Shown here: positions 48,300 through 58,819 of the stretch, piece by piece | Layout of the letters: every line of letters begins with the position of its first letter | How positions within the stretch are numbered: position 1 is the stretch's first letter | From: Primulina eburnea | Taxonomy: Eukaryota > Streptophyta > Magnoliopsida > Lamiales > Gesneriaceae | Direction: 5' to 3' | Assembly (NCBI RefSeq): GCF_022965805.1 | Contig: NC_133103.1 | Span: forward strand, 46,879,693-46,943,692 | Length of the DNA stretch: 64,000 bases | The notes under the pieces: model-generated | Told to the model about the DNA's origin: nothing | The model's input: only the letters and a program-made list of their open reading frames with translations | The model's database searches: none | Made by a program: the position numbers and the translations under genes

Positions 48300-49259
48300 A
48301 CCTCCACTCCTTGTATACAATTTAGGCAAAGTGTTTGTTCATGAACGACGGCTTCCGGATCCGGATACGGCCTTGCCCGAGTGACCTTGACTGGGTGGCC
48401 TCTTAGCGCTTTTTTAGGAGGAGTTCAGTGTAGTCGGATGGAAGGAGATGAACTTCGAATTAAATTTTAAAAAAGTTAAGTGTAAAATGACATAAAAAAA
48501 AGTGGATGAAAAAATTAAATTTTTGATTTTTCTAGTAGCGATGGATCTCTATGACCTCCGAAATTTTTTAAAACCTTATTGCTATATAGAAATATTTGTT
48601 CCTGGTACATATATATTTATTAACCTAGAAGATATGCATGTGCATTGCACGCGTAGAATATACAAAGATCGAATACAATAACCGCCATTTCTGAATTTCT
48701 CATGATACATTTTGAAATTATAAAGTTCTATACATAAATCACGTTATTGAAAAAATAGTTACAAGTTTTACAAGCATTCATCGAAGGATAATAATTATTA
48801 CACATAAAATCTATTTAAATTCATTTTCATTATTTTGAAGTGTTCTCTGATGGCACCAAATAATTATTTGGATTTTTCATGCATAAAGTTTTAGGGTTTG
48901 ACTCATTGACACCCACGTCAGTGCAATTCTTATCATGTTCATAATTAGCTTTGTATATGGCTTTGCACAGTACATCACAATTATAAGAAATAAAAGTCTT
49001 GTCTTTGGTAACAAATATAACATTTGACCTGAAGATCAAAAAACATTTAAACTAAAATATTAATATTTCATTATAATTCAGTTTTGTTAGATTAAGCGTG
49101 CATGAGTGAGAGTAGCAATGGGATGGATGAACTACTATTAAGTTCTTGTGCGTACTGCTGACATTGTATCGTTTATTTTAAATTCCATTAAAGATATAAT
49201 TTTTTTTAAAAAAATGGACTGTAAATTTTATTCCAAAATAATTTTTTTTCTTTAATTTA
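48300..49259. other. AT-rich intergenic DNA
   Basis: No gene is recognised. The sequence ends in ATTTA (49255-49259), the left target duplication of the TRIM element. Confidence 0.4.
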
Positions 49260-49609
49260 TGTTGGGTGCAATAATTGTCCCTGCTTGATAGAGCGATCGA
49301 ACCGTGGTGTTAGAGCTGCTGTGCGGTTTAAAAGATTTGAGTTGCACAATTACCACTAGCTATAGCTTTTGGTAAAGCAGTAAGCACTCGGTCCTACAAT
49401 TGGTATCAGAGTCAATGTCACGAGTTCGATTTTCATTGATTGCAAGTAGTACAATTATTGAGAGGGAGATTGTTGGCTGCAATAATTGTCTTTGCTTGGT
49501 AGAGCGATCGGACCGTGGTGCTTGAGCTGCTGTGGGGTTTACAATATTTGAGTTGCACCATTACCACTAGCTATAGCTTTTGGTAATGCGGTAAGCTCTC
49601 GGTCCTACA
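49260..49609 (+). mobile_element. TRIM (miniature LTR retrotransposon), complete, 350 bp
   Basis: Two 139-bp direct repeats (49260-49398 and 49471-49609), each TGTTGG...CCTACA, flank a 72-bp interior. Directly inside the left repeat is TGGTATCAGAGTC (49401-49413), matching the 3' end of initiator-Met tRNA as a primer site. Directly before the right repeat is the purine tract GAGAGGGAGAT. Five-base ATTTA duplications flank it (49255-49259 and 49610-49614). It encodes nothing and must have been mobilised in trans. Confidence 0.92.
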
Positions 49610-49756
49610 ATTTATTTTAAATTCATTAATATCTGAAAAACAAAAAAATATATTTATTTATTAATATTATTTAACTAAAATAAGGACATACATGTAAATT
49701 CATACAATTTACTTTATTCATGATTGATAATTTACTGAAGTTAAAAATAAAAATTT

Positions 49757-49922
49757 GCACAAAAACTCATGTGTGGATGTTTCACGGGTTGATTTTGTTA
49801 AACATGTCTCCTATCCGACTCGAATCATGAAAAAAATTATTTTTCACTACGAAAATATACCAGATCAACCTATCTCAAAGATATATATTCATGTTACCAA
49901 CTCACAGAAGACCTACTCAAAA
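49757..49922 (+). repeat. MITE-like repeat 'GTGAGACNGTCTCAC', old copy
   Basis: Collinear with the 31764 copy but much diverged: CACAAAAACTCATGTGTGG..., ATCATGAAAAAAATTA, AGATCAACCTATCTCA, ACAGAAGACCTACTC. A partial further copy, in the same orientation, is seen at about 50338-50430. Confidence 0.6.
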
Positions 49923-50574
49923 ATTAGAAAACTATAAAATTTTGAATAGAAGTGTATATTTTATTTTCATTCGATTTGTTTTAAATTAATTAATGGAAAG
50001 AAGAAATCAATCAAAAGATGGCATAGAAAAATATTAAGATGAGATTCATAAATCAAACAAAAAGAAAAAGAAAGAAATCAAACAAAAATAATTATTTTTT
50101 AAATAAGGATATAATTCATTTTTAAAAAATGAAGCGTAAATTTTATTATTATTCTATTTATTTTAAATTCTATTACGTATATTTTTCTTTTTAAAAAAGG
50201 AGTATAAATTCTATTTCAAAAAATATGGTTAAGTATAATTTTTTTCAATTTATTTTAGAATTCATTGATAACTTAGAAAAACAAACAATAAAAGATGTAT
50301 TCGTTTTTATTATTTTAATTTTCATTATATATTTATGAAACATGTCTCTTATCCTACCCGAATCATGAAAAAAATATTGTTTTTCACTTTGGAAATGATT
50401 GGATCGACCCGTATTAAGATATATATTAATGAAATTGTAATGCCCGAAAAGTAATCACTGTTCATTAACGATTATTGACTTATAATTTAACGTGATTATT
50501 GAAGGGCCAACGGAGACACGATTTAAGATAATGTGCGGCCATTTATTTTGAATTTCAGAATGTGTTGCCGAAGC

Positions 50575-50835
50575 AACACCGCACCCGCGCTCCGGAAGAC
50601 ACCGCACCCGCGGTGCATGGACAGAAGGTTGGGGCAAATTCCAGTAGCCTCACCGCACCCGCGGTAAGAAACACGACCGCACCTGCGGTGCAGGACCGCA
50701 CCTGCGGTGCAGGACCGCACCCGCGGTGCAAACAAGACCGCACCCGCGGTCGTCGAATTTCAGAAAATGGAAGTGCTGCCGAAGCATGAGAGCACCCGCG
50801 GTCTTGAAGCTACCGCACCCGCGGTGATACGTGTT
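50575..50835 (+). repeat. Cluster of palindromic ACCGC-ACC-CGCGGT units in LTR B
   Basis: About eight copies of ACCGCACCCGCGGT or a one-base variant (ACCTGCGGT) occur at irregular spacing, some back to back as GGTGCAGGACCGC. Each is a short imperfect palindrome (ACCGC/GCGGT). It is CG-rich, against an AT-rich LTR. Confidence 0.85.
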
Positions 50836-51623
50836 TTGCGGAAATTGGTCCACCTCGTCGAATTCATGCATGGATATATATGTATATATCATGAGTCTTT
50901 CGAAACTTATCAACCAAAAATCGAGAAAAGGTCTGAGGGAATTTGCTGAAAATCCTTACGCCTTCTACGAGAAATCCGTCCGTCTGATTTTGAATCCGAC
51001 TTCGGTACTGAGTTCCTAGCAACGTAGGCTACAACTGGACGTAAGTTTTGCTACGTTTTGACATGCTTTGAAATTATGCTATTGTCAGAATTGAATGGAA
51101 TTCATATATGATGTTCTTGACATGTTAGACATCGTAGAATCGAAGCCAGATTAAGAAACGGACTGATTATGGAATTGTTATGAATTTTTAGGGTATATTG
51201 ACTTATACCAGACAGATTTGAATTGTGATTGGATTACGGATTGTATTGGATATGGGTTATGGATTGTAACTGTGATTTGAGGATTTTGTATTGACGGGAA
51301 TATTGAAATTGTACCGTTATGCCGTTGATTTTGAATTAAATCAAGATTGATCAAATTGTTATTGATTTGAAAGGTATATTGACATGAGGTTATTGATATT
51401 GTCATTGCCAGACAGACTGTGAATTCAGGACTTCGACTGAGCCAGGAACCGACGAAAGAAATGTATAAGTCAATGTGGTATTGGGAGATCGACTTGAGTC
51501 GGTTTAGACTTGAGTTTCCCTAAATCACATAGTTTACTTTATTGCATTGATATTTGCATTGATTGGATTGATGTACTTGTTTTCTTGAATTATAGATAGC
51601 AGGTATCAGACGAGTAATCTTGT

Positions 51624-51945
51624 GACAGAAGTGCCTGATAGTTGTGGGATCGCCACGGGCACATTGCACGATGTCACAGGATAGTGTAGACATTTTGGGA
51701 CGGAAGTGCCTGACAGTGGCGGGATCGCCACGGGCACATTGCACGATGTCTCAAGATAGGATATTAGCGATAGAGCTGTAGTCCATGACGGTTAGGTCAG
51801 GACACCGGATGTTTGGTTATATCGAGTAAATAGGATTGGAATTCTTCTATTACGGAATTCGATATAGGAACACCATATTTGGTTATATCGAGTAATAGGA
51901 TCAGAGTTCCTTCTATTACGGAATTCGATATAGGAACACCACATT
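51624..51945 (+). repeat. Two tandem duplications in LTR B
   Basis: Copies of ...GGATCGCCACGGGCACATTG... at 51624-51684 and 51699-51759, then copies of ...TTGGTTATATCGAGTAA... at about 51800-51870 and 51871-51945. They occupy about the position held by the 20-bp minisatellite in the related remnant at 2834-3057. Confidence 0.8.
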
Positions 51946-52465
51946 TGGAAACCGGGATCCTAGACTAGGATTGAGTCTAGTCTGAATGATAGTGTTATGA
52001 GCATTGTCGACAGTCTATGATTGTTTATGTTTCAGATTTTGATACATATATCTGTTACCTGATCACATGCTTTATATTTGTTTATATGATTGCATGTTTC
52101 GTTTATTTATACTGGGATTTATTCTCACCGGAGTTATCCGGCTGTTGTCTTGTTTGTATGTGTACATGACAACATGTGGGACAGGATCAGGGTCCAGGAG
52201 ATGAGGAAAGATCGTGATTAGAGTGGAGGTTCAGGACTTGAATTAGAGATAGGGTTGGAATACTTGACATTAGTTGTTAAACCTTAGTTTATTTTGAATG
52301 CATGCAGTACAGGACTTGTATTGTATTTTATACTGATATGTATATGAGTTTGATTTCAATACGTTTCGCATTATTTTAAAAAAATTTTAGACCTTGTTTT
52401 TAATTGATTAATTAGTCCCAATTATGATTAAGAACTTGATTAGCGTCCGGGTCCCCACAACAGGT

Positions 52466-52477
52466 GGTATCAGAGCG
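52466..52477 (+). other. Primer binding site of gypsy B (initiator Met tRNA)
   Basis: TGGTATCAGAGC lies six bases inside the 5' LTR and complements the 3' end of plant initiator methionine tRNA. Confidence 0.9.
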
Positions 52478-52718
52478 ATAGATCCTTGAGATTGAGATAG
52501 GAGCTAGTGAGCGGGGTAGAATGTGTTTTCTTTCCTGCTTTTGATTGCTAGCATGATTTACTGCGTTATAGTACATGTTTATCTGTTTATCTGACTTGAT
52601 TTGCAAACATGTATTATTAAGAATGAATCAGAGCCGATTCTGGATCAGCAGTAAGATGATCGGAGGAGGACTGAAATAGAACTTTTGTTTGGGATTGCTA
52701 ATCCTTTTGATTTCAGAT

Positions 52719-54536
52719 ATGCCTCCGAGAAGAATACCAGAACAGGGGAGTACATCGAATCCTCCCATGGATGTGACTCCTACACCGATGGAGAAACTGT
52801 TGAAAATGTTTCAGTCATTTCATCCACCGACTTTGAAAGGTACGGAGAATTCCGTGGAATGTGAAAGTTGGTTGGACGATATTGAAGCGATGTTCGAATC
52901 TTTGGAATATACGGAGGAAAAGAGGGTGAAACTGATAGGACACCAACTGCATGACGTTGCTAAACACTGGTGGATCACGACGAAACGGGCATTGGAACAA
53001 CGAGGTATGGCCATTACCTGGAATGTGTTTAAGTCTGAATTTTATCTACGGTTCTTTCCAGTATCTTATATGAAGGACAAGGGAGCCGAGTTTGCAAACT
53101 TGAGACAAGGCCAGTTAAACATTGAGGACTATGTGGCTAAGTTCTCTACACTGCTCCGATTTGCTCCCCATGTAGCTGAACATGATGAGGCCGTTGCGGA
53201 CCAGTTCATAAATGGCCTAAATCCTGAAATCTTTACTTTGGTGAATACCGAGAGGCCAAACAATTTCACCGATGCCTTGAACAGAGCCAAGGGAGCCGAA
53301 GCAGGTCTGATGAGACAGAGAGAGGCTTCGTTTGTACTTCCAGTACCAGGACAACAACAACCACCTCCTCGATTTGAAGATGGTAGTAGCAGTAGCAGGA
53401 AGAAGGATTTCTTGAAGGCTAGAGGGAAACAATTCAAGAAATCAGGAACTAGCTCGTCCAGTTCGAGTGGCTCTAGACAGATCGTTCAGGGCCAGAGTTA
53501 TACAGGACCGTATTGTGGTACTTGTGGAGGAAGGAATTCCACAGATCAGTGCCGAGGAATGGTTGGCAGCTGTCGTATCTGTAGACAGCAGGGACACTTT
53601 GCCCGAGTGTGTCCACAGAGGAGTGCCCAGGGATCACAGGCAGCTGAGTCATCGGGATCAGTGGCTCAGACCGGTAGACGACCATCTGCCGTTCATACTT
53701 TTCAGCCAACACCGCCTACTCAGTCACAGCAGAGGTCAGGAGGGGGCCAGACAGTGAGCCAGCCTCCGAGACAGCAGGCAAGAGTTTTTGCTTTGACCGA
53801 GGAGCAGGCACAGGATGCACCTGATGATGTTGTGGCAGGTAAATGTTTTATTTCTGGTTATCCTGCATATGTATTGATTGATACTGGTGCATCTCATACC
53901 TTTATTTCGGAGAGATTTGCATTAATGCACACATTGCCTGTTGAGTCATTAGCCACTGTAGTATCTGTCACGTCTCCGTTAGGAACATGTTTGATATCAG
54001 TAAAATCTGTTAAATCGTGTATACTGCAGTACGATGGGCATACGATTGAGTTAGACTGTATTGTGCTTGGTTTATCTGATTTTGATTGTATTGTCGGTAT
54101 CGATATGTTGACCAAGTACCGAGCTACAGTTGATTGTTTCCACAAGATTGTTCGAGTCAAACCTGAGATGGCTGAGGAATGGAAATTTTATGGTAAGGGT
54201 TCTCGTGCTAGAATTCCTTTGATATCTGCAATGAATATGACTCGATTATTGCAGAAGGGAGCGGATGGATTCCTGGTATATTCAGTTGATTTACTGAAAT
54301 CGAGCCCATCATTGGCGGATTTGCCAGTGGTGTGTGATTTTGCTGATGTATTTCCGGATGAGATTCCTGGATTACCTCCGATTCGAGAAATAGACTTCAG
54401 CATCGAATTAATGCCAGGAACAGTTCCGATCTCGAGGGCTCCTTACAGGATGGCACCGATCGAGTTGAAAGAACTGAAAGAACAGTTGGAGGATTTACTG
54501 GCCAAGGGGTATATCAGACCGAGTGTATCTCCTTAG
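52719..54536 (+). CDS. Gypsy B gag-protease, ends at a premature TAG
   Basis: I start at MPPRRIPEQGST; the open frame extends ten codons upstream without support. Gag: PPTLKGTENSVECESWLDDI, WWITTKRALEQRG, FPVSYMKDKGAEF and LRQGQLNIEDYVAKF. Zinc knuckle CRICRQQGHFARVC near residue 290. Protease VLIDTGASHTFI near residue 395. The start of the RT region follows (DFADVFPDEIPGLPP, LMPGTVPISRAPYRM). The frame then hits TAG (54534-54536) directly before [12 protein letters not shown], where gypsy proteins normally have Trp. Confidence 0.93.
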   Translation: MPPRRIPEQGSTSNPPMDVTPTPMEKLLKMFQSFHPPTLKGTENSVECESWLDDIEAMFESLEYTEEKRVKLIGHQLHDVAKHWWITTKRALEQRGMAITWNVFKSEFYLRFFPVSYMKDKGAEFANLRQGQLNIEDYVAKFSTLLRFAPHVAEHDEAVADQFINGLNPEIFTLVNTERPNNFTDALNRAKGAEAGLMRQREASFVLPVPGQQQPPPRFEDGSSSSRKKDFLKARGKQFKKSGTSSSSSSGSRQIVQGQSYTGPYCGTCGGRNSTDQCRGMVGSCRICRQQGHFARVCPQRSAQGSQAAESSGSVAQTGRRPSAVHTFQPTPPTQSQQRSGGGQTVSQPPRQQARVFALTEEQAQDAPDDVVAGKCFISGYPAYVLIDTGASHTFISERFALMHTLPVESLATVVSVTSPLGTCLISVKSVKSCILQYDGHTIELDCIVLGLSDFDCIVGIDMLTKYRATVDCFHKIVRVKPEMAEEWKFYGKGSRARIPLISAMNMTRLLQKGADGFLVYSVDLLKSSPSLADLPVVCDFADVFPDEIPGLPPIREIDFSIELMPGTVPISRAPYRMAPIELKELKEQLEDLLAKGYIRPSVSP

Positions 54537-57194
54537 GGTGCTCCAGTACTGTTCGTGAGAAAGAAGGATGGGTCGATGAGACTTTGTATCGACTACAGGC
54601 AACTGAATAAGGCAACGGTAAAGAATAAATATCCATTGCCTCGTATTGATGATTTGTTTGATCAGTTGCAGGGTTCATCTGTATATTCCAATATCGATCT
54701 GAGATCTGGATACCATCAACTGAGAGTCAGGGACTCTGATATCTCTAAGACTACATTCAGAACCAGGTATGGACACTATGAATTTATTGTCATGCCATTT
54801 GGTTTGACGAATGCACCGGCGGTATTTATGGGATTGATGAACCGCGTCTTTCAGAAATATTTGGATGATTTTGTTATCATATTCATTGATGATATATTGA
54901 TTTATTAAAAGAATATGATTGAGCATGCTAATCATCTGAGGACCGACTGTGTTGAAAATTTTGAGGACGGAGAAACTGTATGCTAAATTGTCGAAATGCG
55001 AGTTCTGATTGAAACAGGTGGTATTTCTGGGACATATTATATCCGGAGACGGGATATTAATGGATCCCAGTAAGGTTGAGGCAGTAATTTCTTGGCCGAG
55101 ACCGACATCTGTACCTGAGATTCGCAGTTTTATGGGTTTGACAGGATATTATCGTCGATTCATTAAAGATTTTTCGAATATTGCCAAACCGATTACGCAG
55201 TTAATTCAGAAAAATGCTCCATTTATTTGGTCAGAAGACTGTGAATCAAGTTTTCTGGAATTGAAAAAGAGATTGACCAGTGCGCCTGTATTAACGATTC
55301 CTTCAGGTACTGGTGACTTTGTTGTTTATTGTGATGCATCTCACCGAGGATTGGGTTGTGTTTTGATGCAGCGGGGGCATGTGATTGCTTATGCCTCGAG
55401 ACATCTGAAACCCCATGAATCTCGTTATCCAATCCATGATCTTGAATTGGCAGCCATAGTCTTTGCATTGAAGATATGTCGGCATTATTTATACGATGAG
55501 AAGTTTGAGATATATTCTGATAATAAAAGCTTAAAGTATTTGTTTTCCCAATCAGAGTTGAATATGAGACAGCGAAGATGGCTGGATTTATTGAAAGACT
55601 TTGTTTGTGAAATCAAATACTATCCAGGGAAATCCAACGCAGCAGCAGATGCGCTGAGTCGAAAGGTATGTGAACTATCCTTATCGACGATAGGTGTCTC
55701 GAATTTGATCCAAGAGTGTTGTTTGTCTGGATTAGCTTTTGAAACAGATTGTCAGCCTCTGATATTACGTGCGATTCGAGCTGAACCAGAATTGATAGTG
55801 AGAATCAAAGAGGCACAGAAGGTTGATCAGAACATACAGAATTCGATTGCTATGGTCAGAGCTGGTCATCAATCGGAATATCAGGTTCGAAATAGTGTTT
55901 TGTATGTGAATAATCGTATTGTTGTGCCCAATGTTTCAGATTTGAGACAACGAATACTGTCAGAAGCGCACAACAGTCGTTTTAGCATTCATCCTGGTGG
56001 CAGGAAAATATATAACGATTTAAAGACACAGTATTGGTAGAAACAAATGAAATCTGATGTGACTAAATTTGTAGCCAAGTGTCTGAATTGCCAACAGGTG
56101 AAAGCTGAGAGAAAGAAACCAGGAGGATTGTTGCAGAGTTTGTCCATTCCTGAATGGAAATGGGATCACATTTCCCTGGATTTTGTGACGCAGTTACCGA
56201 GATCCTCCAGAGGTTGTGATGCGGTTTGGGTCGTGATTGATTGATTGACCAAATCTGCATGTTTTATTCCATACAAAATGACCTATAGACATGTCAGATG
56301 ACCGATATTTATGTCAAAGAAGTGGTTAGACTGCATGGAGTGCCGAAGTCGATTGTGTCAGACCGAGATCCTCGGTTTACTTCGCACTTCTAGCAGAGTT
56401 TGCAGCAGGCTCTAGGTACGAAGTTACATCTGAGTACCGCATATCATCCTCAGACTGATGGACAGTCAGAACGGACGATTCAGACACTGGAAGATATGCT
56501 GAGAGCTGTAGTGCTTGATTTTAGCACTAGCTGGCAAGATGCATTGCCACTTTGCGAATTTTCGTACAACAACAGCTATCAGACGAGTATTGAGATGGCC
56601 CCATTTGAAGCGTTGTACGGAAAGAAATGCAGATCCCCATTGTATTGGGATGATATCTCTGAAGTTCCTGAGACTGGACCTGATATGATCAGAGATATGA
56701 CCGAGAAAGTGAAATTGATTCAAAAGAAAATGAAGGCAGCTCAAGACCGACAAGCCAAATATGCCAACCTCATACGACGATCGTTGGTATTTGAGGTAGG
56801 AGACCGAGTATTCCTGAAAATTTCGCCTTTCAGAGGAGTTGTCAGATTTGGCAAGAAAGGGAAACTGTCTCCATGATACGTTGGTCCGTATGAAATTCTT
56901 GAAAAGATAGAAGATCGTGCCTATCGACTCGCATTGCCGCATTCATTATCTGGAATACATGATGTCTTTCATGTATCGATGCTGCGGAAATATCTCCCTG
57001 ATGATTCTCATGTGATTCAACCAGACGAGACCGAGCTGGATGAGACATTGAGTTATGTCGAGAAACAGATCCGGATTATCGATCGTAAAGAAAAACAGCT
57101 CAGAACAAAGACGATTCCTCTTGTGAAAGTTCAATGGACTCGTCATGGTGTTGAAGAAGCCACTTGGGAAACTGAATCAGATATGAGACAATAA
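54537..57194 (+). pseudogene. Gypsy B pol (RT-RNase H-integrase), multiply disrupted
   Basis: [30 protein letters not shown] and the catalytic FIDDILIY at 54885-54905, then TAA, a frameshift near 54945, and TGA near 55007. RNase H: VVYCDASHRGLG, YPIHDLELAAIVFALK and YSDNKSLKYLF, all in an intact frame 55009-56040. Integrase: CLNCQQVKAER, WKWDHISLDFVTQLP, then TGA after WVVID and further breaks to 56400, then LSTAYHPQTDGQSERTIQTL, TGA at 56875, and the chromodomain-like tail VQWTRHGVEEATWE. At least six lesions; several stops fall at usual Trp or Arg positions. Confidence 0.92.
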
Positions 57195-57248
57195 TTCCCA
57201 GCATTGTTTCACTGATGTAAATGTTTATTTGACTTTAATTACATTCTC

Positions 57249-58666
57249 TGTAGTGACCCGTTCCAGAATCACCTACTAATTGAAAACTAAGCATGCAATT
57301 AACTTAATAATTACTAATCAGAGATAATAGCGGAAACAACTAACAAATGATAGTTATACAACCCAAACGAACTCCAGAATACTCAAACTAACTGAAAGTA
57401 TCTGATACAACCATATCGAATAAAAAGGAAATCACTAAAAAGATAAGCCAACCAGCTACTCAACGTCCTCCTCCTGCTCCTCCTGAGCCATCCAACCTGA
57501 GGCCTGCCCCGAGGGAATGGGGTGTCCAAGAATAAACAAAACCGAGGACGTGAGCGATAAGAACGCCCAGTACAAAAGTATGAGTATACAGACCTATATG
57601 AAATGCACATGCTATGATCATGATACCGGGTAGTCAAGAAACAGGAATCACAAAGGATCTCAAAATGCTCAGTCTAGAGGCGCCAAGTGGATAGTGCCGC
57701 GCGGTCCAACCTCTGGGTCACTGCATCCACTACAAGACAGACGTGGACCTAAAATGTCCCGGACCACCGAAGCCCTCCCGACCCGTCGGCCACTGTGTAC
57801 TCTCGGTGTCCATGCGTCCACAAAACAGGGCTGAGCGGCCCCAAGATATAGCTTATCTCGAAAGAGATACAGCTCAACAGTAAAGGCTATCTCGAAGGAG
57901 ATACGGCTCAACGTGAAATGCAATGTGCAGTAATAAACGTGACATAATAGCATGCATCAAATGACATATATCAATGCACCACATAATCATGCAACACATA
58001 TATGAATGTATACTCAACCAGGATATCTCGGATAGTACTTTCGTACCTCTAACACAGCAATCCTAATCCACTGGAACAACCAGACAACAGGTCTAGAACA
58101 AGCCTACGCATCAAAAGCATATCCCAATCAATTCTACCATGCTCGACTAGCAAAACCAGTACTCCCTAGTACTACCAAAGGTTTAGGGTTTACCTTCGTC
58201 CGTCGACAGCCCTTTGATGTCGATTGCCTCGAAACTCCGGCGCTGCTATGCTACCAATCCCGGCAGCTCCCGGCTATCGCTCGAACAACAACTAGCCCTA
58301 GAAACCTTACAAATCTCTCAAATATAAGACTTACTCAAGAAATGAGAATACCAAAATGAGGAATTCCGAGCACTATTTATAGGCCATGTTCGGATCCTCC
58401 GAACCTCACTTCGGAACGTCCGAACGCTACGTGTCCATCGGCTCTTGACAGCTCATGTTCGGATCCACCGAACATACACTTCGGACCGTCCGAACGTGCA
58501 TGAAAACTGACGTGTCGATCCACTCTTGACACCTATGATCGGATCCACCGAACCCACTTCGGATCGTCCGAACTCTTCGGTGCTTCCGAACCATCTTCGG
58601 ACCTTCCGATCATGATTAATCACCATTAATCCGTTAATTACCCAATTCGGCATTCGGGCTACTACA
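57249..58666 (-). repeat. 3' LTR of gypsy A' (left copy)
   Basis: On the minus strand it runs TGTAGTAGCCCG...GGGTCACTACA. It is identical to 61838-63255 wherever I compared it, including all three short translated frames within it. TATA box (complement of TATTTATA) at 58374-58381. Confidence 0.95.
58389..58611 (-). promoter_or_regulatory. Four pairs of 16-bp palindromes upstream of the LTR TATA box
   Basis: Eight TTCGGANCNNCCGAAC-type units lie at 58389, 58410, 58458, 58480, 58538, 58558, 58576 and 58596. Units pair with 4-6 bp between partners. One partner usually reads TTCGGATCCACCGAAC and the other TTCGGACCGTCCGAAC. In the element's direction they end just upstream of the TATA box, so they may be transcription-factor sites. 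Function is inferred. Confidence 0.8.
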
Positions 58667-58681
58667 TTCTCCCCCCCTTAA
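58667..58681 (-). other. Polypurine tract of gypsy A'
   Basis: TTCTCCCCCCCTTAA on the + strand reads as a G-rich purine run on the minus strand, adjacent to the 3' LTR. Confidence 0.85.
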
Positions 58682-58819
58682 AAGATTTCGTCCTCGAAAT
58701 CAGGCTTAGAGGATGAACAAAACGAAATAACAACAACATTGTTATTACATCTCAATTGTTGTTGAATACAACTGATATCTCGATGACAATTGAAAAACAC
58801 AACATATACAAAGCATAAC

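Larger units (their letters stand above)
50436..52459 (+). repeat. 5' LTR of gypsy B (2024 bp)
   Basis: Runs TGTAATGCCCG...GTCCCCACA. The first ~400 bp hold about eight copies of the palindromic unit ACCGCACCCGCGGT. Farther in, two tandem duplications occur at 51624-51759 (75-bp spacing) and about 51800-51945. The start of the 3' LTR at 63326 matches it closely. Confidence 0.93.

Noticed and set aside
50562..50949. Repeated ACCGCACCCGCGGT units considered as a CRISPR-like array
   Set aside because: Units are 14 bp, irregularly spaced, without unique spacers, and lie inside a plant LTR.
52466..52477. TGGTATCAGAGC sequences considered as tRNA gene ends
   Set aside because: They are primer binding sites complementary to tRNA, without the rest of a tRNA cloverleaf.
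57383..57953. Minus-strand frames of 84 and 94 aa, repeated at 61972-62542
   Set aside because: Both lie in the LTRs of A' and recur only because the LTRs are duplicated; no protein family is recognised.
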